DNA of 64,000 nt from Nocardioides currus (GTDB lineage Bacteria; Actinomycetota; Actinomycetes; Propionibacteriales; Nocardioidaceae), in the NCBI RefSeq assembly GCF_003057875.1, contig NZ_PYXZ01000007.1, positions 7,999-71,998 of the forward strand, written 5' to 3'. The translations under genes were made by a program, and so were the position numbers. The notes beneath the pieces were generated by a model. It was not told where the DNA came from. It ran no database searches and worked only from the letters and a program-made list of their open reading frames with translations. Of this stretch, positions 18,335 through 27,433 are shown piece by piece. Position 1 is the first letter of the stretch. Every line of letters begins with the position of its first letter.

Positions 18335-19138
18335 TCAGCGGTGCATCGCGATGTAGCACGCCACCGCGCTCGCGGCGGCCACGTTCAGGGAGTCGATCCC
18401 CTCGCGCATCGGGATGATCGCGCGACGGTCGGCCGACTGCTCCCACCGCGGTGAGAGCCCGTGTCCCTCGGACCCGAGGACCAGGGCGAGCCGGTCCACC
18501 CCGGCGACGGCCGACTCGATCGGCGTGGAGTCGTCGGCCAGCGTCAGCGCGACGGTGGTGAAGCCTGCCTCTGACAGGGCCGGCAGTGCGGCGTACCAGT
18601 CGGGCAGGCGGGTCCAGGGCATCGTGAAGACCGCCCCCATGCCGACCTTGATCGCGCGGCGGTAGAGCGGGTCCCCGCAGCGCGGCGCGAGGAGCACCGC
18701 GTCGAAGCCCAGCGCCGCCCCGGAGCGGAAGATCGCGCCGACGTTGGTGTGGTCGACGATGTCCTCCAGCACCAGCACGGACCGGGCGCCGGCGAGCACG
18801 TCGGCGACCGAGGGCAGCGGCTTGCGCTCGAACGACGCGAGCGCCCCGCGGTGCACGTGGAAGCCGGTCACCTGCTCGGCGAGGTCCTCGGCCAGCACGT
18901 AGCACGGGGCGTCCGTCGCGTCGAGCACGTCGCCCAGCCCGTCGACCCAGCGCGGGGCCATCAGCAGCGAGCGCGGGACGAAGCCGGCCTCGGCCGCGCG
19001 GCGTACGACCTTCTCGCCCTCGGCGAGGAACAACCCGTGCTCGGACTCGAGGTGCTTGCGCAGCTCGACGTCACGCAGGTCGCGGAAGTCGGCCAGCCGC
19101 GGGTCGGCCGGGTCGTCGATCCGGTGGAGCTCAGCCAC
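18335..19138 (-). CDS. SpoU/TrmH-family RNA methyltransferase (second)
   Basis: The 267-residue product has the RNA-binding N-terminal region (FLAEGEKVVRRAAEAGF) and a SPOUT domain with VLEDIVDHTNVGAIFRSGAALG, LALVLGSEGHGLSP and IPMREGIDSLNVAAASAVACY. It should 2'-O-methylate a structured RNA. The motifs differ enough from the neighbouring + strand gene that the two are diverged paralogues, not a recent duplicate. The GTG start overlaps the stop of the siroheme gene by 8 bases, so translation is coupled. Confidence 0.9.
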   Translation of the reverse strand: MAELHRIDDPADPRLADFRDLRDVELRKHLESEHGLFLAEGEKVVRRAAEAGFVPRSLLMAPRWVDGLGDVLDATDAPCYVLAEDLAEQVTGFHVHRGALASFERKPLPSVADVLAGARSVLVLEDIVDHTNVGAIFRSGAALGFDAVLLAPRCGDPLYRRAIKVGMGAVFTMPWTRLPDWYAALPALSEAGFTTVALTLADDSTPIESAVAGVDRLALVLGSEGHGLSPRWEQSADRRAIIPMREGIDSLNVAAASAVACYIAMHR

Positions 19139-20372
19139 GCGCCTGCCCGACGGGTGCGGCGTAGTGCTCGGGATGGGCGACGGCGACGACGTCGCCGACC
19201 ACGATGATCGCCGGCGGGCGCACCTGCTGGGCGGTGATCTCGTCGGCGAGGGTGCCCAGGGTGGCGAGGACCGTGCGCTCCTCGGGCATCGTCCCCTCGA
19301 CGACCACGGCAACGGGGGTGTCGGCGCTGCGGCCCTCGGCGACGAGCGTCGCCGCGATGGCGGGCGCGTTCTCGACGGCCATCAGCATCACCAGGGTGCC
19401 GCGCAGGCGGGCCAGCGCTCCCCACTCGACCAGCGAGTCGGGGTGGCCGGGCGGCAGGTGGCCGGAGATGACGGTGAACTCGTGCGCCACACCGCGATGG
19501 GTGACGGGGATCCCGGCTCGGGCAGGTACGGCGATGGCCGACGACAGTCCCGGGATGACGGTCACCGGGACGCCGGCAGCGGAGCAGGCGAGGACCTCCT
19601 CGTAGCCGCGTCCGAAGACGAAGTTGTCGCCGCCCTTGAAGCGCACGACGCGCTTGCCCTCGAGCGCGCGGGTCACGATCACCTCGTTGATGAACTCCTG
19701 CGAGGCGAAGCGACCGCGCGGGAGCTTCGTGACGTCGATCAGCTCGACGCCGTGCGGCAGCGCGTCGAGCAGCTCGCGGGGAGCAAGACGGTCGGCCACC
19801 ACGACGTCGGCCGAGGCGATCGCGTGCCGTGCGGCGACCGTGACGAGGTCGGGGTCGCCGGGTCCGCCGCCGACCAGGACGACGCCGGGCGTGCGGTCGT
19901 GCGCGTCGAGCGCACTGAGCTGGCCGTCACGCAGGGCCGTCAGGATGTCGTCGCGCAACGCGGCCGACTTCATCGGCTCACGGTTGCCCAGCACGCCGAC
20001 CGTGACCGTGCCGTGCCGGCCGGTGGCCGGGGTCCACGCGGATCCGCGCGGGGCGTCGTCGCTGCGGACGCAGAAGACGTGGCGCGCCTCGGCGGCCCGG
20101 CTGACCCGCTCGTTGGCCTCGGTGTCGTCGGTGGCCGCCACGACGTACCACGCGCCGTCGAGATCGGACTCGGTGAACTCGCGCAGGACCAGGGTGACCT
20201 CGGCGGCCATGCCCTCGAGGGCGGGCGTGACCTCGGGCGACACGACGCTGACCCGTGCCCCGGCGGCGATCAGGGCCGGCACGCGGCGCTGGGCGACGTG
20301 ACCGCCACCGACCACGACGACCTTGCGGTCGGCGAGGATCAGGCCGGAGAGGTAGGGCGTGGCGTCGCTCAT
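19131..20372 (-). CDS. cobA: uroporphyrinogen-III methyltransferase with precorrin-2 dehydrogenase domain
   Basis: The 413-residue product is a CysG-type fusion. The first 150 residues form the NAD-binding dehydrogenase/ferrochelatase part (VVVVGGGHVAQRR, VVAATDD). Residues about 165-400 form the SAM-dependent methyltransferase (VGGGPGDPDLVTVAA, VVADRLAP, VVRFKGGDNFVFGRG, VIPGLSSA). It converts uroporphyrinogen III to precorrin-2 and on to sirohydrochlorin or siroheme, the cofactor of sulfite and nitrite reductases. The ATG at 20372 has GGGGAGGA nine bases upstream; the ATG at 20381 lies too close to it. Confidence 0.9.
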   Translation of the reverse strand: MSDATPYLSGLILADRKVVVVGGGHVAQRRVPALIAAGARVSVVSPEVTPALEGMAAEVTLVLREFTESDLDGAWYVVAATDDTEANERVSRAAEARHVFCVRSDDAPRGSAWTPATGRHGTVTVGVLGNREPMKSAALRDDILTALRDGQLSALDAHDRTPGVVLVGGGPGDPDLVTVAARHAIASADVVVADRLAPRELLDALPHGVELIDVTKLPRGRFASQEFINEVIVTRALEGKRVVRFKGGDNFVFGRGYEEVLACSAAGVPVTVIPGLSSAIAVPARAGIPVTHRGVAHEFTVISGHLPPGHPDSLVEWGALARLRGTLVMLMAVENAPAIAATLVAEGRSADTPVAVVVEGTMPEERTVLATLGTLADEITAQQVRPPAIIVVGDVVAVAHPEHYAAPVGQARG

Positions 20373-20429
20373 GGCGACCATCCTCCCCGATCCGCCGGGT
20401 CCCTCCGTCCACGTCCCCCGTCGCGGACG

Positions 20430-22733
20430 TCAGCGACGCTTCTTCACCGTGATCGTGCGGCTGGCGGTGGACGGGGCCACGAGGGCGGTGCCGGTGAAGA
20501 CGGCCGAGATCTTCAGCTTGCTGCCGCGCAGCCTGGGCACCTTGAGCGAGATCACGCCCGTCGTGCCCAGCGTCATCAGCTTCTTCTTGGCGCCGACGGT
20601 GACGATGACCTGGCCGGTGACCGGTGCCGTGCCGCGGGTGACTGTGATGGTGACCTTCGGGCGGCTGCCCGCCGGGGCCTTCTTCGGGGCGCTGATGCGG
20701 GTCGTCGAGGCCGCCCGGACGGCCGGCGGCGGGGTGGTCACGGCGGGCGCCGCGACGGTCACCACCCGGGCCGGCGACGCGGAGGCGGTGAAGAGTTGCG
20801 GGTCCGCCGGGGTGAAGGTCGCGGTGTAGGAGTGCGTCCCGGCTGCGACCCCGGTCAGGACCAGCGCCGAGGACCCGCCCCCGACCCCGGAGGTCCCCAC
20901 CACGGTCGCACCATCGCGGAACTGCACCACGCCGGCAGGGTCGCCGGAGGTGGCGACCACCGGTGCGACGAGCGTGACGGTCTGCCCGACGGCCGAGGCG
21001 TCCAGGCCCGTCGTGGTGGTGGCCGGCGCGACCGTGAGGCTCGAGACCGCGGACTCCGAGCCGGCGAACTCGACGAGGCTGGCGGGCACGAAGCGGGCGC
21101 GGAAGTCGTGCACGCCGTTGGGCAGGGACGCGGTCGTCATCGTCGCGGTCGGCGACCCGGGCGAGACGCTGCCGGTGCCGACGAGGACGCCGGAGTCGCG
21201 GAACTCGACCGTGCCGATCGGTGCACCGGCCGTCGCGGTGACCGTGGCGCTCAGCTGCGCCACGCGGTCGACCAGCGTGGAGGTCAGGGTGGTGGTCGTC
21301 GGCCTCGGTGCCACGCACCCGGTCGCGGCCAGGGTGTAGGCGCCGAGCGAGCCGTAGTCGTCGTAGCCGGTGCTCCACGGACCGTTGCCCACGCCGTCGA
21401 CCGACGCGTAGTAGACGCCTGGCGCTGCGCCGTACGACACGGAGGCGCTCATGCCGGTGGCGACACTGGCGCTCGACATCCCCGACGCGGGATTGGCCGC
21501 GACGACCTCGACGCCGGCCGAGTTGAGGAGCGAGAGCCGGATGTCGAGGTTGGCGAGCTCCGCAGCGGTCGCGGTGACACCGACCGTCCCGCTGCAGGAG
21601 CCGAGGAGGAAGGTGTCGACGTCGCCGCGGCCGGTGATGTAGGCGGTGCCGGACGGAACGATCCCGGCGCCGGCGATCGTGCCGGGCGTCTCGTCGGTCC
21701 GCAGCCCGATGATGCCGCCGATGATCGCGACGTCGTCCTCCTGGTTGTCGGCGTCGGGGTAGCTGCCCTGGCTCCACTGGCTGATCGGACGGTAGTAGCC
21801 GACGCCCATGATGGGGGCCCAGGCGTTGTGGCCGGGCTCGTAGCTCGAGCTGGTGTTGGCGTCGTGGCCGAGGTTCAGGTTGTGGCCGGCCTCGTGGCTG
21901 GCCGCCTCGCCGACGCTCTTGGCCGACTCGCTCAGCATGTGCGAGAAGACCCAGGCGGGCTGGCGGTAGCCGTAGCCGTCGCCGCCCGCACCGGTGGACG
22001 TCTGGATGCGGCCGAAGACGTTGATGTAGGCGACGCCGCCGCAGCCCCCCGGGCAGATCGCGTCCTGGGTCGCGACGCTCGGGGTGACGACGACGTGCGA
22101 GCCGTACTGCAGGTCGGCGGCCGACGACCGGTTGATCGCCTCGGGTCCCGGGTCGGCGGTGGTGACGTCGACGTCGAAGGGCGCGTAGTCCTCGGCCACG
22201 ATCTTCCACACGGTCTGGACCTGGGCGAGCTCGGCGTCGGTGAAGGAGGGGCCGTTGCCGGCCGGGTCCCACGCCGGCTGCGTCACGGGCACGCCGGGGT
22301 ACGACGCGTGCCACCCGGTGGCGCTCGCCTGCGCGCCGTCGAAGTCGAGGAAGATCGTCTGCCGCGCTCCCGGCAGGCTGTGCAGCTGGAACGTCTCGGC
22401 GAGCGGCGCCTGCGCCACCGGGTCGTCCTCGGGAGGCTGAGGAGCATCGAGGACCGGCTCCTTGAAGAACAGCGCCCCGTCACGGTCGAGCCAGGTCGTG
22501 GAGTCCTCGCGGAGCAGGCCGGACAGCCGTTCCGCACTGATGCCGTTGACCGCTGCCGCGTCGTCGATCCGCCCCTCGACGAGCCGCAGTGCGGCGGCAC
22601 CGTGAGCGGGACGCGGGAGGTCGATCCGCGGGTCGGCGGCGGTCGACGAGGACGCGCTCGCCACCGACAGCCCGGACACCAGCAGGGACAGGGTGATCCA
22701 GACGCCGGCGCGCCGGGTCGTGGTGCGGTGCAT
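20430..22733 (-). CDS. secreted zinc metalloprotease with C-terminal Ig-like repeats
   Basis: The 767-residue protein opens with a signal peptide (RTTTRRAG, hydrophobic core 11-28, then ASA). A metzincin-type site HEAGHNLNLGHD at 280-291 supplies three zinc ligands and the catalytic Glu. A beta-sandwich of the pre-peptidase type follows (about 360-460). At least two Ig-like repeats come next (TVEFRDSGVLVGTG and VVQFRDGATVVGTS), then a Lys-rich C-terminal Ig-like domain. It should act outside the cell on proteins or peptides. CGAGGAGC gives a good ribosome site before the ATG. No cell-wall sorting motif is seen. Confidence 0.9.
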   Translation of the reverse strand: MHRTTTRRAGVWITLSLLVSGLSVASASSSTAADPRIDLPRPAHGAAALRLVEGRIDDAAAVNGISAERLSGLLREDSTTWLDRDGALFFKEPVLDAPQPPEDDPVAQAPLAETFQLHSLPGARQTIFLDFDGAQASATGWHASYPGVPVTQPAWDPAGNGPSFTDAELAQVQTVWKIVAEDYAPFDVDVTTADPGPEAINRSSAADLQYGSHVVVTPSVATQDAICPGGCGGVAYINVFGRIQTSTGAGGDGYGYRQPAWVFSHMLSESAKSVGEAASHEAGHNLNLGHDANTSSSYEPGHNAWAPIMGVGYYRPISQWSQGSYPDADNQEDDVAIIGGIIGLRTDETPGTIAGAGIVPSGTAYITGRGDVDTFLLGSCSGTVGVTATAAELANLDIRLSLLNSAGVEVVAANPASGMSSASVATGMSASVSYGAAPGVYYASVDGVGNGPWSTGYDDYGSLGAYTLAATGCVAPRPTTTTLTSTLVDRVAQLSATVTATAGAPIGTVEFRDSGVLVGTGSVSPGSPTATMTTASLPNGVHDFRARFVPASLVEFAGSESAVSSLTVAPATTTTGLDASAVGQTVTLVAPVVATSGDPAGVVQFRDGATVVGTSGVGGGSSALVLTGVAAGTHSYTATFTPADPQLFTASASPARVVTVAAPAVTTPPPAVRAASTTRISAPKKAPAGSRPKVTITVTRGTAPVTGQVIVTVGAKKKLMTLGTTGVISLKVPRLRGSKLKISAVFTGTALVAPSTASRTITVKKRR

Positions 22734-22830
22734 GGGTGCTCCTCGGTCGACTCCGCAGAAGGTAGGGCGCGCCCACCGCACGGCACCGGGGTTTGCCCGA
22801 AACTTTGCCCAGTTCTGTTGACCGCCCGCC

Positions 22831-22836
22831 TAGGTT
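22831..22836 (+). promoter_or_regulatory. -10 element of the PEBP gene
   Basis: TAGGTT stands seven bases before the ATG at 22844, a leaderless arrangement. Confidence 0.5.
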
Positions 22837-22843
22837 CGTAGGC

Positions 22844-23365
22844 ATGAGCATCGAACGACCCATCGCCCCCAACCCCTACGACTACCTCCCCGCCACGGAG
22901 TCCTTCACGGTGACCAGCTCGGACGTCACCGACGGCCAGCCGCTCAAGGACGACCAGGTGGCCGCGGCCGGCAACACCTCGCCGCAGCTGTCGTGGAGCG
23001 GTGCGCCGGAGGGCACGAAGTCCTTCGTCGTCACCTGCTTCGACCCGGACGCCCCGACCCCGTCGGGCTTCTGGCACTGGGACCTGGTCGACATCCCCGC
23101 CGACGTCACCTCGCTCGCGACCGGAGCCGCCTCCGGCACGTTGCCCGGCTCCGCGTTCCACGTGCGCAACGACGGCGGCGAGGCCGGCTTCATGGGTGCC
23201 GCTCCCCCGGAGGGCGACCACCCCCACCGCTACTTCTTCGTCGTGCACGCGGTGAAGGAGGAGTCGCTCGGCGTCGACGCCGACGCCTCCAACGCCGTGG
23301 TCGCCTTCAACCTCGCCTTCAAGACGCTGGGGCGCGCGATCCTGCACGGCACCTACCAGCACTGA
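22844..23365 (+). CDS. YbhB/YbcL-family Raf kinase inhibitor-like (PEBP) protein
   Basis: The 173-residue product shows the phosphatidylethanolamine-binding protein fold as found in bacteria: [69 protein letters not shown]. The ligand-site residues DPDAP and the HR pair are present. Bacterial members have no settled function. There is no signal peptide, so it is cytosolic. It is followed by an array of 22-bp repeats. Confidence 0.92.
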   Translation: MSIERPIAPNPYDYLPATESFTVTSSDVTDGQPLKDDQVAAAGNTSPQLSWSGAPEGTKSFVVTCFDPDAPTPSGFWHWDLVDIPADVTSLATGAASGTLPGSAFHVRNDGGEAGFMGAAPPEGDHPHRYFFVVHAVKEESLGVDADASNAVVAFNLAFKTLGRAILHGTYQH

Positions 23366-23370
23366 GTCTC

Positions 23371-23436
23371 CACCCGCCGAGTCGGCGCCAACCACCCGCC
23401 GAGTCGGCGCCAACCACCCGCCGAGTCGGCGCCAGT
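23371..23436. repeat. 22-bp tandem repeat, three units
   Basis: Three consecutive 22-base units (start positions 23371, 23393, 23415) are identical except for the last two bases of the third. The core is GCCGAGTCGGC, itself an interrupted palindrome. It begins five bases after the PEBP stop. Confidence 0.95.
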
Positions 23437-23443
23437 TGACTGG

Positions 23444-23575
23444 TTCACGCCGACTCGGCACTGCGTTCACGCCGACTCGGCACTGCGTTCACGCCGACTC
23501 GGCACTGCGTTCACGCCGACTCGGCACTGCGTTCACGCCGACTCGGCACTGCGTTCACGCCGACTCGGCATACCG
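23444..23575. repeat. 22-bp tandem repeat, six units, opposite orientation
   Basis: Six consecutive 22-base units (starts 23444, 23466, 23488, 23510, 23532, 23554) are identical except for the last bases of the sixth. The core GCCGACTCGGC is the reverse complement of the core of the preceding three units. The two blocks are separated by seven bases and share the 22-base period but not the flanking bases. Confidence 0.95.
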
Positions 23576-23631
23576 GGCGGGCGCCGCGAGGTGTGAGAGG
23601 ATCCTGGGTCGCGCCAGTCCCGGGGGGTTCC

Positions 23632-24429
23632 ATGCTGTACGTCGCCGTCGCGACGCGGGCCTTCCGTCGCTACTCGACCTACCGGGCGGCGACGCTGGCG
23701 GGGATCTTCACCAACTCGGTGTTCGGGATCATCTACTCCTTCGCCTACATCGCGCTCTGGCGCGCCAACCCCTCGGCCGGCGGCTACGACTCGTCCGACG
23801 CCGTGACCTACGTGTGGCTCGGGCAGGCCCTGCTGATGACCGTCGCGCTGTGGGGAGGCGGCACCACCGACGACCTCGCCGAGCGGGTCCGCACCGGCGA
23901 CGTCGCCATCGACCTCTACCGACCCGTCGGGCTGGTGGGGTGGTACCTCGCGGCCGACCTCGGCCGTGCGGCGTACCACTTCGTCACCCGTGGCCTGGCG
24001 CCGACCGTGATCGGCGTGCTGCTCTTCCACATCTCGCTGCCGGACTCCCCCGCTGCCGCCGCTGGGTTCCTGCTCAGCATCCCGCTCGCGGTGGTGGTCA
24101 GCTTCGGCCTGCGGTTCCTGGTGGCGTGCACGGCGTTCTGGCTGCTCGACGCGACCGGGGCCCGCACCCTGAGCGGAGCGCTGGCGATCTTCTTCAGCGG
24201 CATGGCGCTCCCGCTGGTGCTCTTCCCGGGCTGGCTGGGCACGCTGGCCGAGTCGCTGCCGTGGGCCGCGATGATCCAGGTCCCCAACGACATCTGGCTG
24301 GGGCGCCACACCGGCGCCGACCTGCTCGGCGCGCTCGCGTTCCAGGTGATGTGGGCCGCGGTGCTGCTCGGCTGCTGCCGCCTGGTGCTGGCGCTGGCGA
24401 CCCGGAAGGTGGTGGTCCAGGGTGGCTGA
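23632..24429 (+). CDS. ABC-2 family exporter permease (first)
   Basis: The 265-residue protein has about six membrane helices and resembles permeases that pair with NatA-type ATPases (COG4586/4587/3694 type). Features are RAATLAGIFTNSVFGIIYSF, an acidic cytosolic loop (DDLAERVRTGDVAIDLYRP) that probably contacts the ATPase, and a C-terminal helix pair. The ATG follows GGGGGG. Its end overlaps the next permease start by 8 bases, so permease, permease and ATPase form one operon. The exported substrate is unknown. Confidence 0.88.
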   Translation: MLYVAVATRAFRRYSTYRAATLAGIFTNSVFGIIYSFAYIALWRANPSAGGYDSSDAVTYVWLGQALLMTVALWGGGTTDDLAERVRTGDVAIDLYRPVGLVGWYLAADLGRAAYHFVTRGLAPTVIGVLLFHISLPDSPAAAAGFLLSIPLAVVVSFGLRFLVACTAFWLLDATGARTLSGALAIFFSGMALPLVLFPGWLGTLAESLPWAAMIQVPNDIWLGRHTGADLLGALAFQVMWAAVLLGCCRLVLALATRKVVVQGG

Positions 24430-25228
24430 GGTCCTGCACCCGGTGGCCCGCTACCGCGACCTCGCGTGGCTGTGGATCCGCGCCGAGGTGTCCTACCCAA
24501 CGTCGTTCGCGATGCTCGTGGTCGGCAGCATGCTCATCAACGCGCTCGACTTCGTCGGGATCGCGATCATGTTCTCCAGCATCGACTCCCTCGGTGGCTT
24601 CGGGCTGCGCGAGATCGCCCTGCTGTACGGCGCCACGGGGATCGGCATCGGCGTCGCCGACACCCTGATCGGCAGCGTCGAGCGCATCGGCGAGTTCGTC
24701 CGCACCGGCCGCCTCGACCAGATGCTCACCAAGCCGGTCCCGCTGCTCGTGCAGGTGTGCGCCGACCGCTTCACGCTGCGGCGCCTCGGCCGCATCACGC
24801 AGGCGACGGCGGTGCTGGTGTGGGCGCTCCCCGTCGTCGACTGGACGCTCTCGCGCGTGCTGGTCGCCGCGGTGATGGTCCTGAGCGCGAGCGCGCTGTT
24901 CTTCGGGCTGTTCGTGCTCTTCAGCTGCGTCCAGTTCTGGACGACCGACGCCAGCGAGTTCGCCAACGCGTTCACGTACGGCGGCAACACGCTCACGCAG
25001 TATCCCCTCACCGTCTTCCCCCGCGAGCTGGCGATCGCCCTGACGATCGTGCTGCCCATCGCCTTCGTCAACTGGTATCCCTGCCTCTACCTGCTCGGCC
25101 GGTCCGACCCGTTCGGACTTCCCGAGTGGTTGCAGTTCTGCTCGCCCCTGGCCGCCGCCGTCGTGGTCGCCGCCGCCCTGCTCGTCTGGCGCACCGGGGT
25201 GCGCCGCTACACCTCCACCGGGAGCTGA
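24422..25228 (+). CDS. ABC-2 family exporter permease (second)
   Basis: The 268-residue membrane protein has about six helices. It shares with the preceding gene a coupling loop of the form VERIGEFVRTGRLDQMLTKPVP, which is the equivalent of the other permease's loop, so the two are paralogues that form a heterodimer. The GTG start overlaps the preceding stop. It ends five bases before the ATPase gene. Confidence 0.88.
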   Translation: MAEVLHPVARYRDLAWLWIRAEVSYPTSFAMLVVGSMLINALDFVGIAIMFSSIDSLGGFGLREIALLYGATGIGIGVADTLIGSVERIGEFVRTGRLDQMLTKPVPLLVQVCADRFTLRRLGRITQATAVLVWALPVVDWTLSRVLVAAVMVLSASALFFGLFVLFSCVQFWTTDASEFANAFTYGGNTLTQYPLTVFPRELAIALTIVLPIAFVNWYPCLYLLGRSDPFGLPEWLQFCSPLAAAVVVAAALLVWRTGVRRYTSTGS

Positions 25229-25232
25229 CCCC

Positions 25233-26204
25233 ATGACCGCACCACCCCTGATCGACGTCGTCGACCTCGAGCGCACCTTCGACGTACGCCGCCGGGTCGA
25301 CGGGAGCCGGCGGCGCGTGCGCGAGAGCGTGCGTGCGGTCCACGACCTCACCTTCAGCGTCGGGGCCGGCGAGATGATCGGCTACATCGGCCCGAACGGC
25401 GCCGGGAAGTCGACGACCATCAAGATGCTGACCGGGATCCTCGAGCCGACCGGCGGGCACCTGCGCGTCGCGGGCCTCGAGCCGCAACGCAACCGGGTCG
25501 AGCTCGCGCGCCGCATCGGCGTCGTCTTCGGCCAACGGACGACCCTGTGGTGGGACCTCCCGCTGCAGGACTCCTTCGACCTGCTCCAGAAGATGTACCG
25601 CATCCCGACCGACCGCTACCGCGCCAACCTCGACCGGTTCGTCGAGCTGCTCGACCTCGGCGACCAGCTCGACACCCCCGTCCGCCAGCTCTCCCTGGGC
25701 CAGCGGATGCGCGGTGACATCACGGCGGCGCTGCTGCACGACCCCGAGATCCTCTACCTCGACGAGCCGACGATCGGCCTCGACGTCGTGTCGAAGGGCC
25801 GTCTGCGGGAGTTCCTGCGCGCCCTCAACGCCGAGCGCGGCACGACGCTGGTGCTCACCACCCACGACCTCCAGGACATCGAGGCGCTCTGCGACCGGGT
25901 GATCGTCATCGACCACGGCACCGCGGTCTTCGACGGCCCGCTCGCCGGACTGCACGCCCAGGGCGGCTCCACGCGCACGCTCGTGGTCGACCTGGTCGAC
26001 GAGGCCGACCCGATCAGCGTGCCGGGCGCGACCGTGCGGCGGGTCGAGGGACCTCGGCAGTGGCTGTCGTTCCCGGCCGACGCGAGCGCGGCACCGATCG
26101 TCGGCGCCATCGCCGCGGCGTACGACCTGGCTGACCTCTCGATCCAGGAACCCGACATCGAGGACGTCATCCGGCAGCTCTACCAGTCGGGAGACCGGGC
26201 CTGA
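25233..26204 (+). CDS. ABC exporter ATP-binding protein, NatA type
   Basis: The 323-residue ATPase has Walker [10 protein letters not shown], the Q-loop in VVFGQRTTLWWDLP, signature LSLGQRMRGDI, Walker B LYLDEPTIGLD and switch His in TTHDLQD. The signature carries Gln in place of the usual second Gly-adjacent residue (LSxGQR), as is normal for this family. A C-terminal extension of about 80 residues probably docks on the permeases. It completes the exporter encoded by the two upstream genes. Confidence 0.93.
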   Translation: MTAPPLIDVVDLERTFDVRRRVDGSRRRVRESVRAVHDLTFSVGAGEMIGYIGPNGAGKSTTIKMLTGILEPTGGHLRVAGLEPQRNRVELARRIGVVFGQRTTLWWDLPLQDSFDLLQKMYRIPTDRYRANLDRFVELLDLGDQLDTPVRQLSLGQRMRGDITAALLHDPEILYLDEPTIGLDVVSKGRLREFLRALNAERGTTLVLTTHDLQDIEALCDRVIVIDHGTAVFDGPLAGLHAQGGSTRTLVVDLVDEADPISVPGATVRRVEGPRQWLSFPADASAAPIVGAIAAAYDLADLSIQEPDIEDVIRQLYQSGDRA

Positions 26205-26221
26205 GGCAGCCGCCGGCCCGG
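26195..26221. terminator. short hairpin between convergent genes
   Basis: CCGGGCC at 26195-26201 pairs with GGCCCGG at 26215-26221 around a 13-base loop. It straddles the end of the ABC ATPase gene and precedes the phosphatase stop, so it may serve both. Confidence 0.4.
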
Positions 26222-26222
26222 G

Positions 26223-27416
26223 TCAGCGGCTGATGCGCTCGAGGACGAGCACCGCGCGGTCGTCGTCGCCGCGGGGCACGTCGCGCAGGATGCTGCGGGC
26301 CACGCCGTCGAAGCCACGGGTGAGCACGCGGTGGGTGGCCACGTCACGCAGCCAGGTGATGCCGTCGTCGAGGTCGCGTCCCCGGGTCTCGATCACGCCG
26401 TCGGTGTAGAACATCAACGCCTCGCCGGGCGCGAGGGTGCCCGTGCTCGCGTGCAGCTCGGGGTCGGGGACCACGCCGAGCGCCGTGCCGCGCGCGTTGT
26501 CGACGTCCCACTGCGCGAGCTCGGCCGCCCAGTGGAGCACGGGCGGGTGCCCCGCACTGGTGATCGTGTAGTCGCCGCTGGTGAGGTCGACCAGCAGGTG
26601 CACGGCGGTCGCGAAGGACTCGTCGGAGTCCTGCCGGAGCAGGAAGGTGTTGGCGGCTCGCATCAGCGCGTCGGGCGGGAGCGCGCCCACCAGTCCCCCG
26701 AGGGCGCCGGCGAACTGCAGCGCCTGCGGTCCGACGGTGACACCCTTGCCGCAGACGTCGACGAGCACCATCTCGAGCTCACGGTCCTGGCGCAGGTCCG
26801 CGACCAGGAAGTCACCGGCGTAGCGGGAGCCGTGCGAGGTGAGCATGGCCGACTGCGAGCGCCACGGCGACGGCAGCGTCGGCACGCGGCCCTGCGCCTG
26901 GAGCCGGTCGCGCAGCTGCGCGAGCATCGGCTCGCTGAGCGCTGCCGGCAGGCCTGAGCGCTGCTGGGTGGACTGCTGCACCACGAGCAGCACGCAGAGG
27001 GCGAGCAGGACGAGGGACGTGACCACCCGGCCGCCGTACGCCCCGTCGTGGACCGCGACCGCGGTGGCCCCCACCAGCAGCGCGCACGACAGCAGGGCCA
27101 GCGGCACGGACCGGAGCACGAGCACCCCCAGCAGGAGCAGCACGAACCACACCGCCGACGGGGTCACGTCGAAGGCGACCCACGCGGCCACGAAGCAGGC
27201 AGTGGCCGCGACGAGCAGCACGCACAGGACGTAGACCTGGCTGCTGCGCGAGCCCGTCCGCCAGTTCTCCACGCGCTCGTGGAAGTGCGCCGAGAGGCGA
27301 CGCAGGGAAGGCCCGAGGACGTGCAACACCTCGGAAGGGTAGAGCGCGAGGACGGGGCCCCGAGTGACAATCGAGGAGTTCGTCACCTGACCGTGACGTC
27401 CACGCACCGGCACCAC
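26223..27416 (-). CDS. membrane-anchored SpoIIE-type PP2C phosphatase
   Basis: The product has four or five membrane helices (about residues 60-155), then a PPM/SpoIIE phosphatase domain with SRYAGDFLVADL, LVDVCGKGVTVGPQAL, TITSAGHPPVLHW, LMFYTDGVIETRG and DDRAVLVLE. Metal-binding aspartates in the GDF, VDVCGKG, TDGV and DDR motifs are present. Such proteins dephosphorylate anti-sigma-factor antagonists in partner-switching systems or signal via a membrane sensor; no sigma-factor partner is adjacent. The GTG at 27416 gives 397 residues; a GTG at 27386 is also possible. The gene is divergent from the hydrolase gene, with only 17 bases between starts. Confidence 0.85.
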   Translation of the reverse strand: MVPVRGRHGQVTNSSIVTRGPVLALYPSEVLHVLGPSLRRLSAHFHERVENWRTGSRSSQVYVLCVLLVAATACFVAAWVAFDVTPSAVWFVLLLLGVLVLRSVPLALLSCALLVGATAVAVHDGAYGGRVVTSLVLLALCVLLVVQQSTQQRSGLPAALSEPMLAQLRDRLQAQGRVPTLPSPWRSQSAMLTSHGSRYAGDFLVADLRQDRELEMVLVDVCGKGVTVGPQALQFAGALGGLVGALPPDALMRAANTFLLRQDSDESFATAVHLLVDLTSGDYTITSAGHPPVLHWAAELAQWDVDNARGTALGVVPDPELHASTGTLAPGEALMFYTDGVIETRGRDLDDGITWLRDVATHRVLTRGFDGVARSILRDVPRGDDDRAVLVLERISR

Positions 27417-27420
27417 GCGT

Positions 27421-27426
27421 TAGCGT
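27421..27426 (+). promoter_or_regulatory. -10 element of the hydrolase gene
   Basis: TAGCGT stands seven bases before the ATG at 27434. The divergent phosphatase gene starts at 27416, so this promoter overlaps the region in front of that gene. Confidence 0.5.
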
Positions 27427-27433
27427 TCCGCCC

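Noticed and set aside
19056-22841. Long + strand open frame across the siroheme and metalloprotease genes
   Set aside because: It runs opposite two clear minus-strand genes and its translation is compositionally biased with no motif.
23371-23575. 22-bp repeats as a CRISPR array
   Set aside because: Units follow each other without spacers and change orientation midway; there are no cas genes in the window.
23436-24668. A protein with a repetitive N-terminus reading out of the repeat array
   Set aside because: The frame differs from the permease gene that starts at 23632, and the 22-base unit shifts frame each time, so the repeats are not coding.
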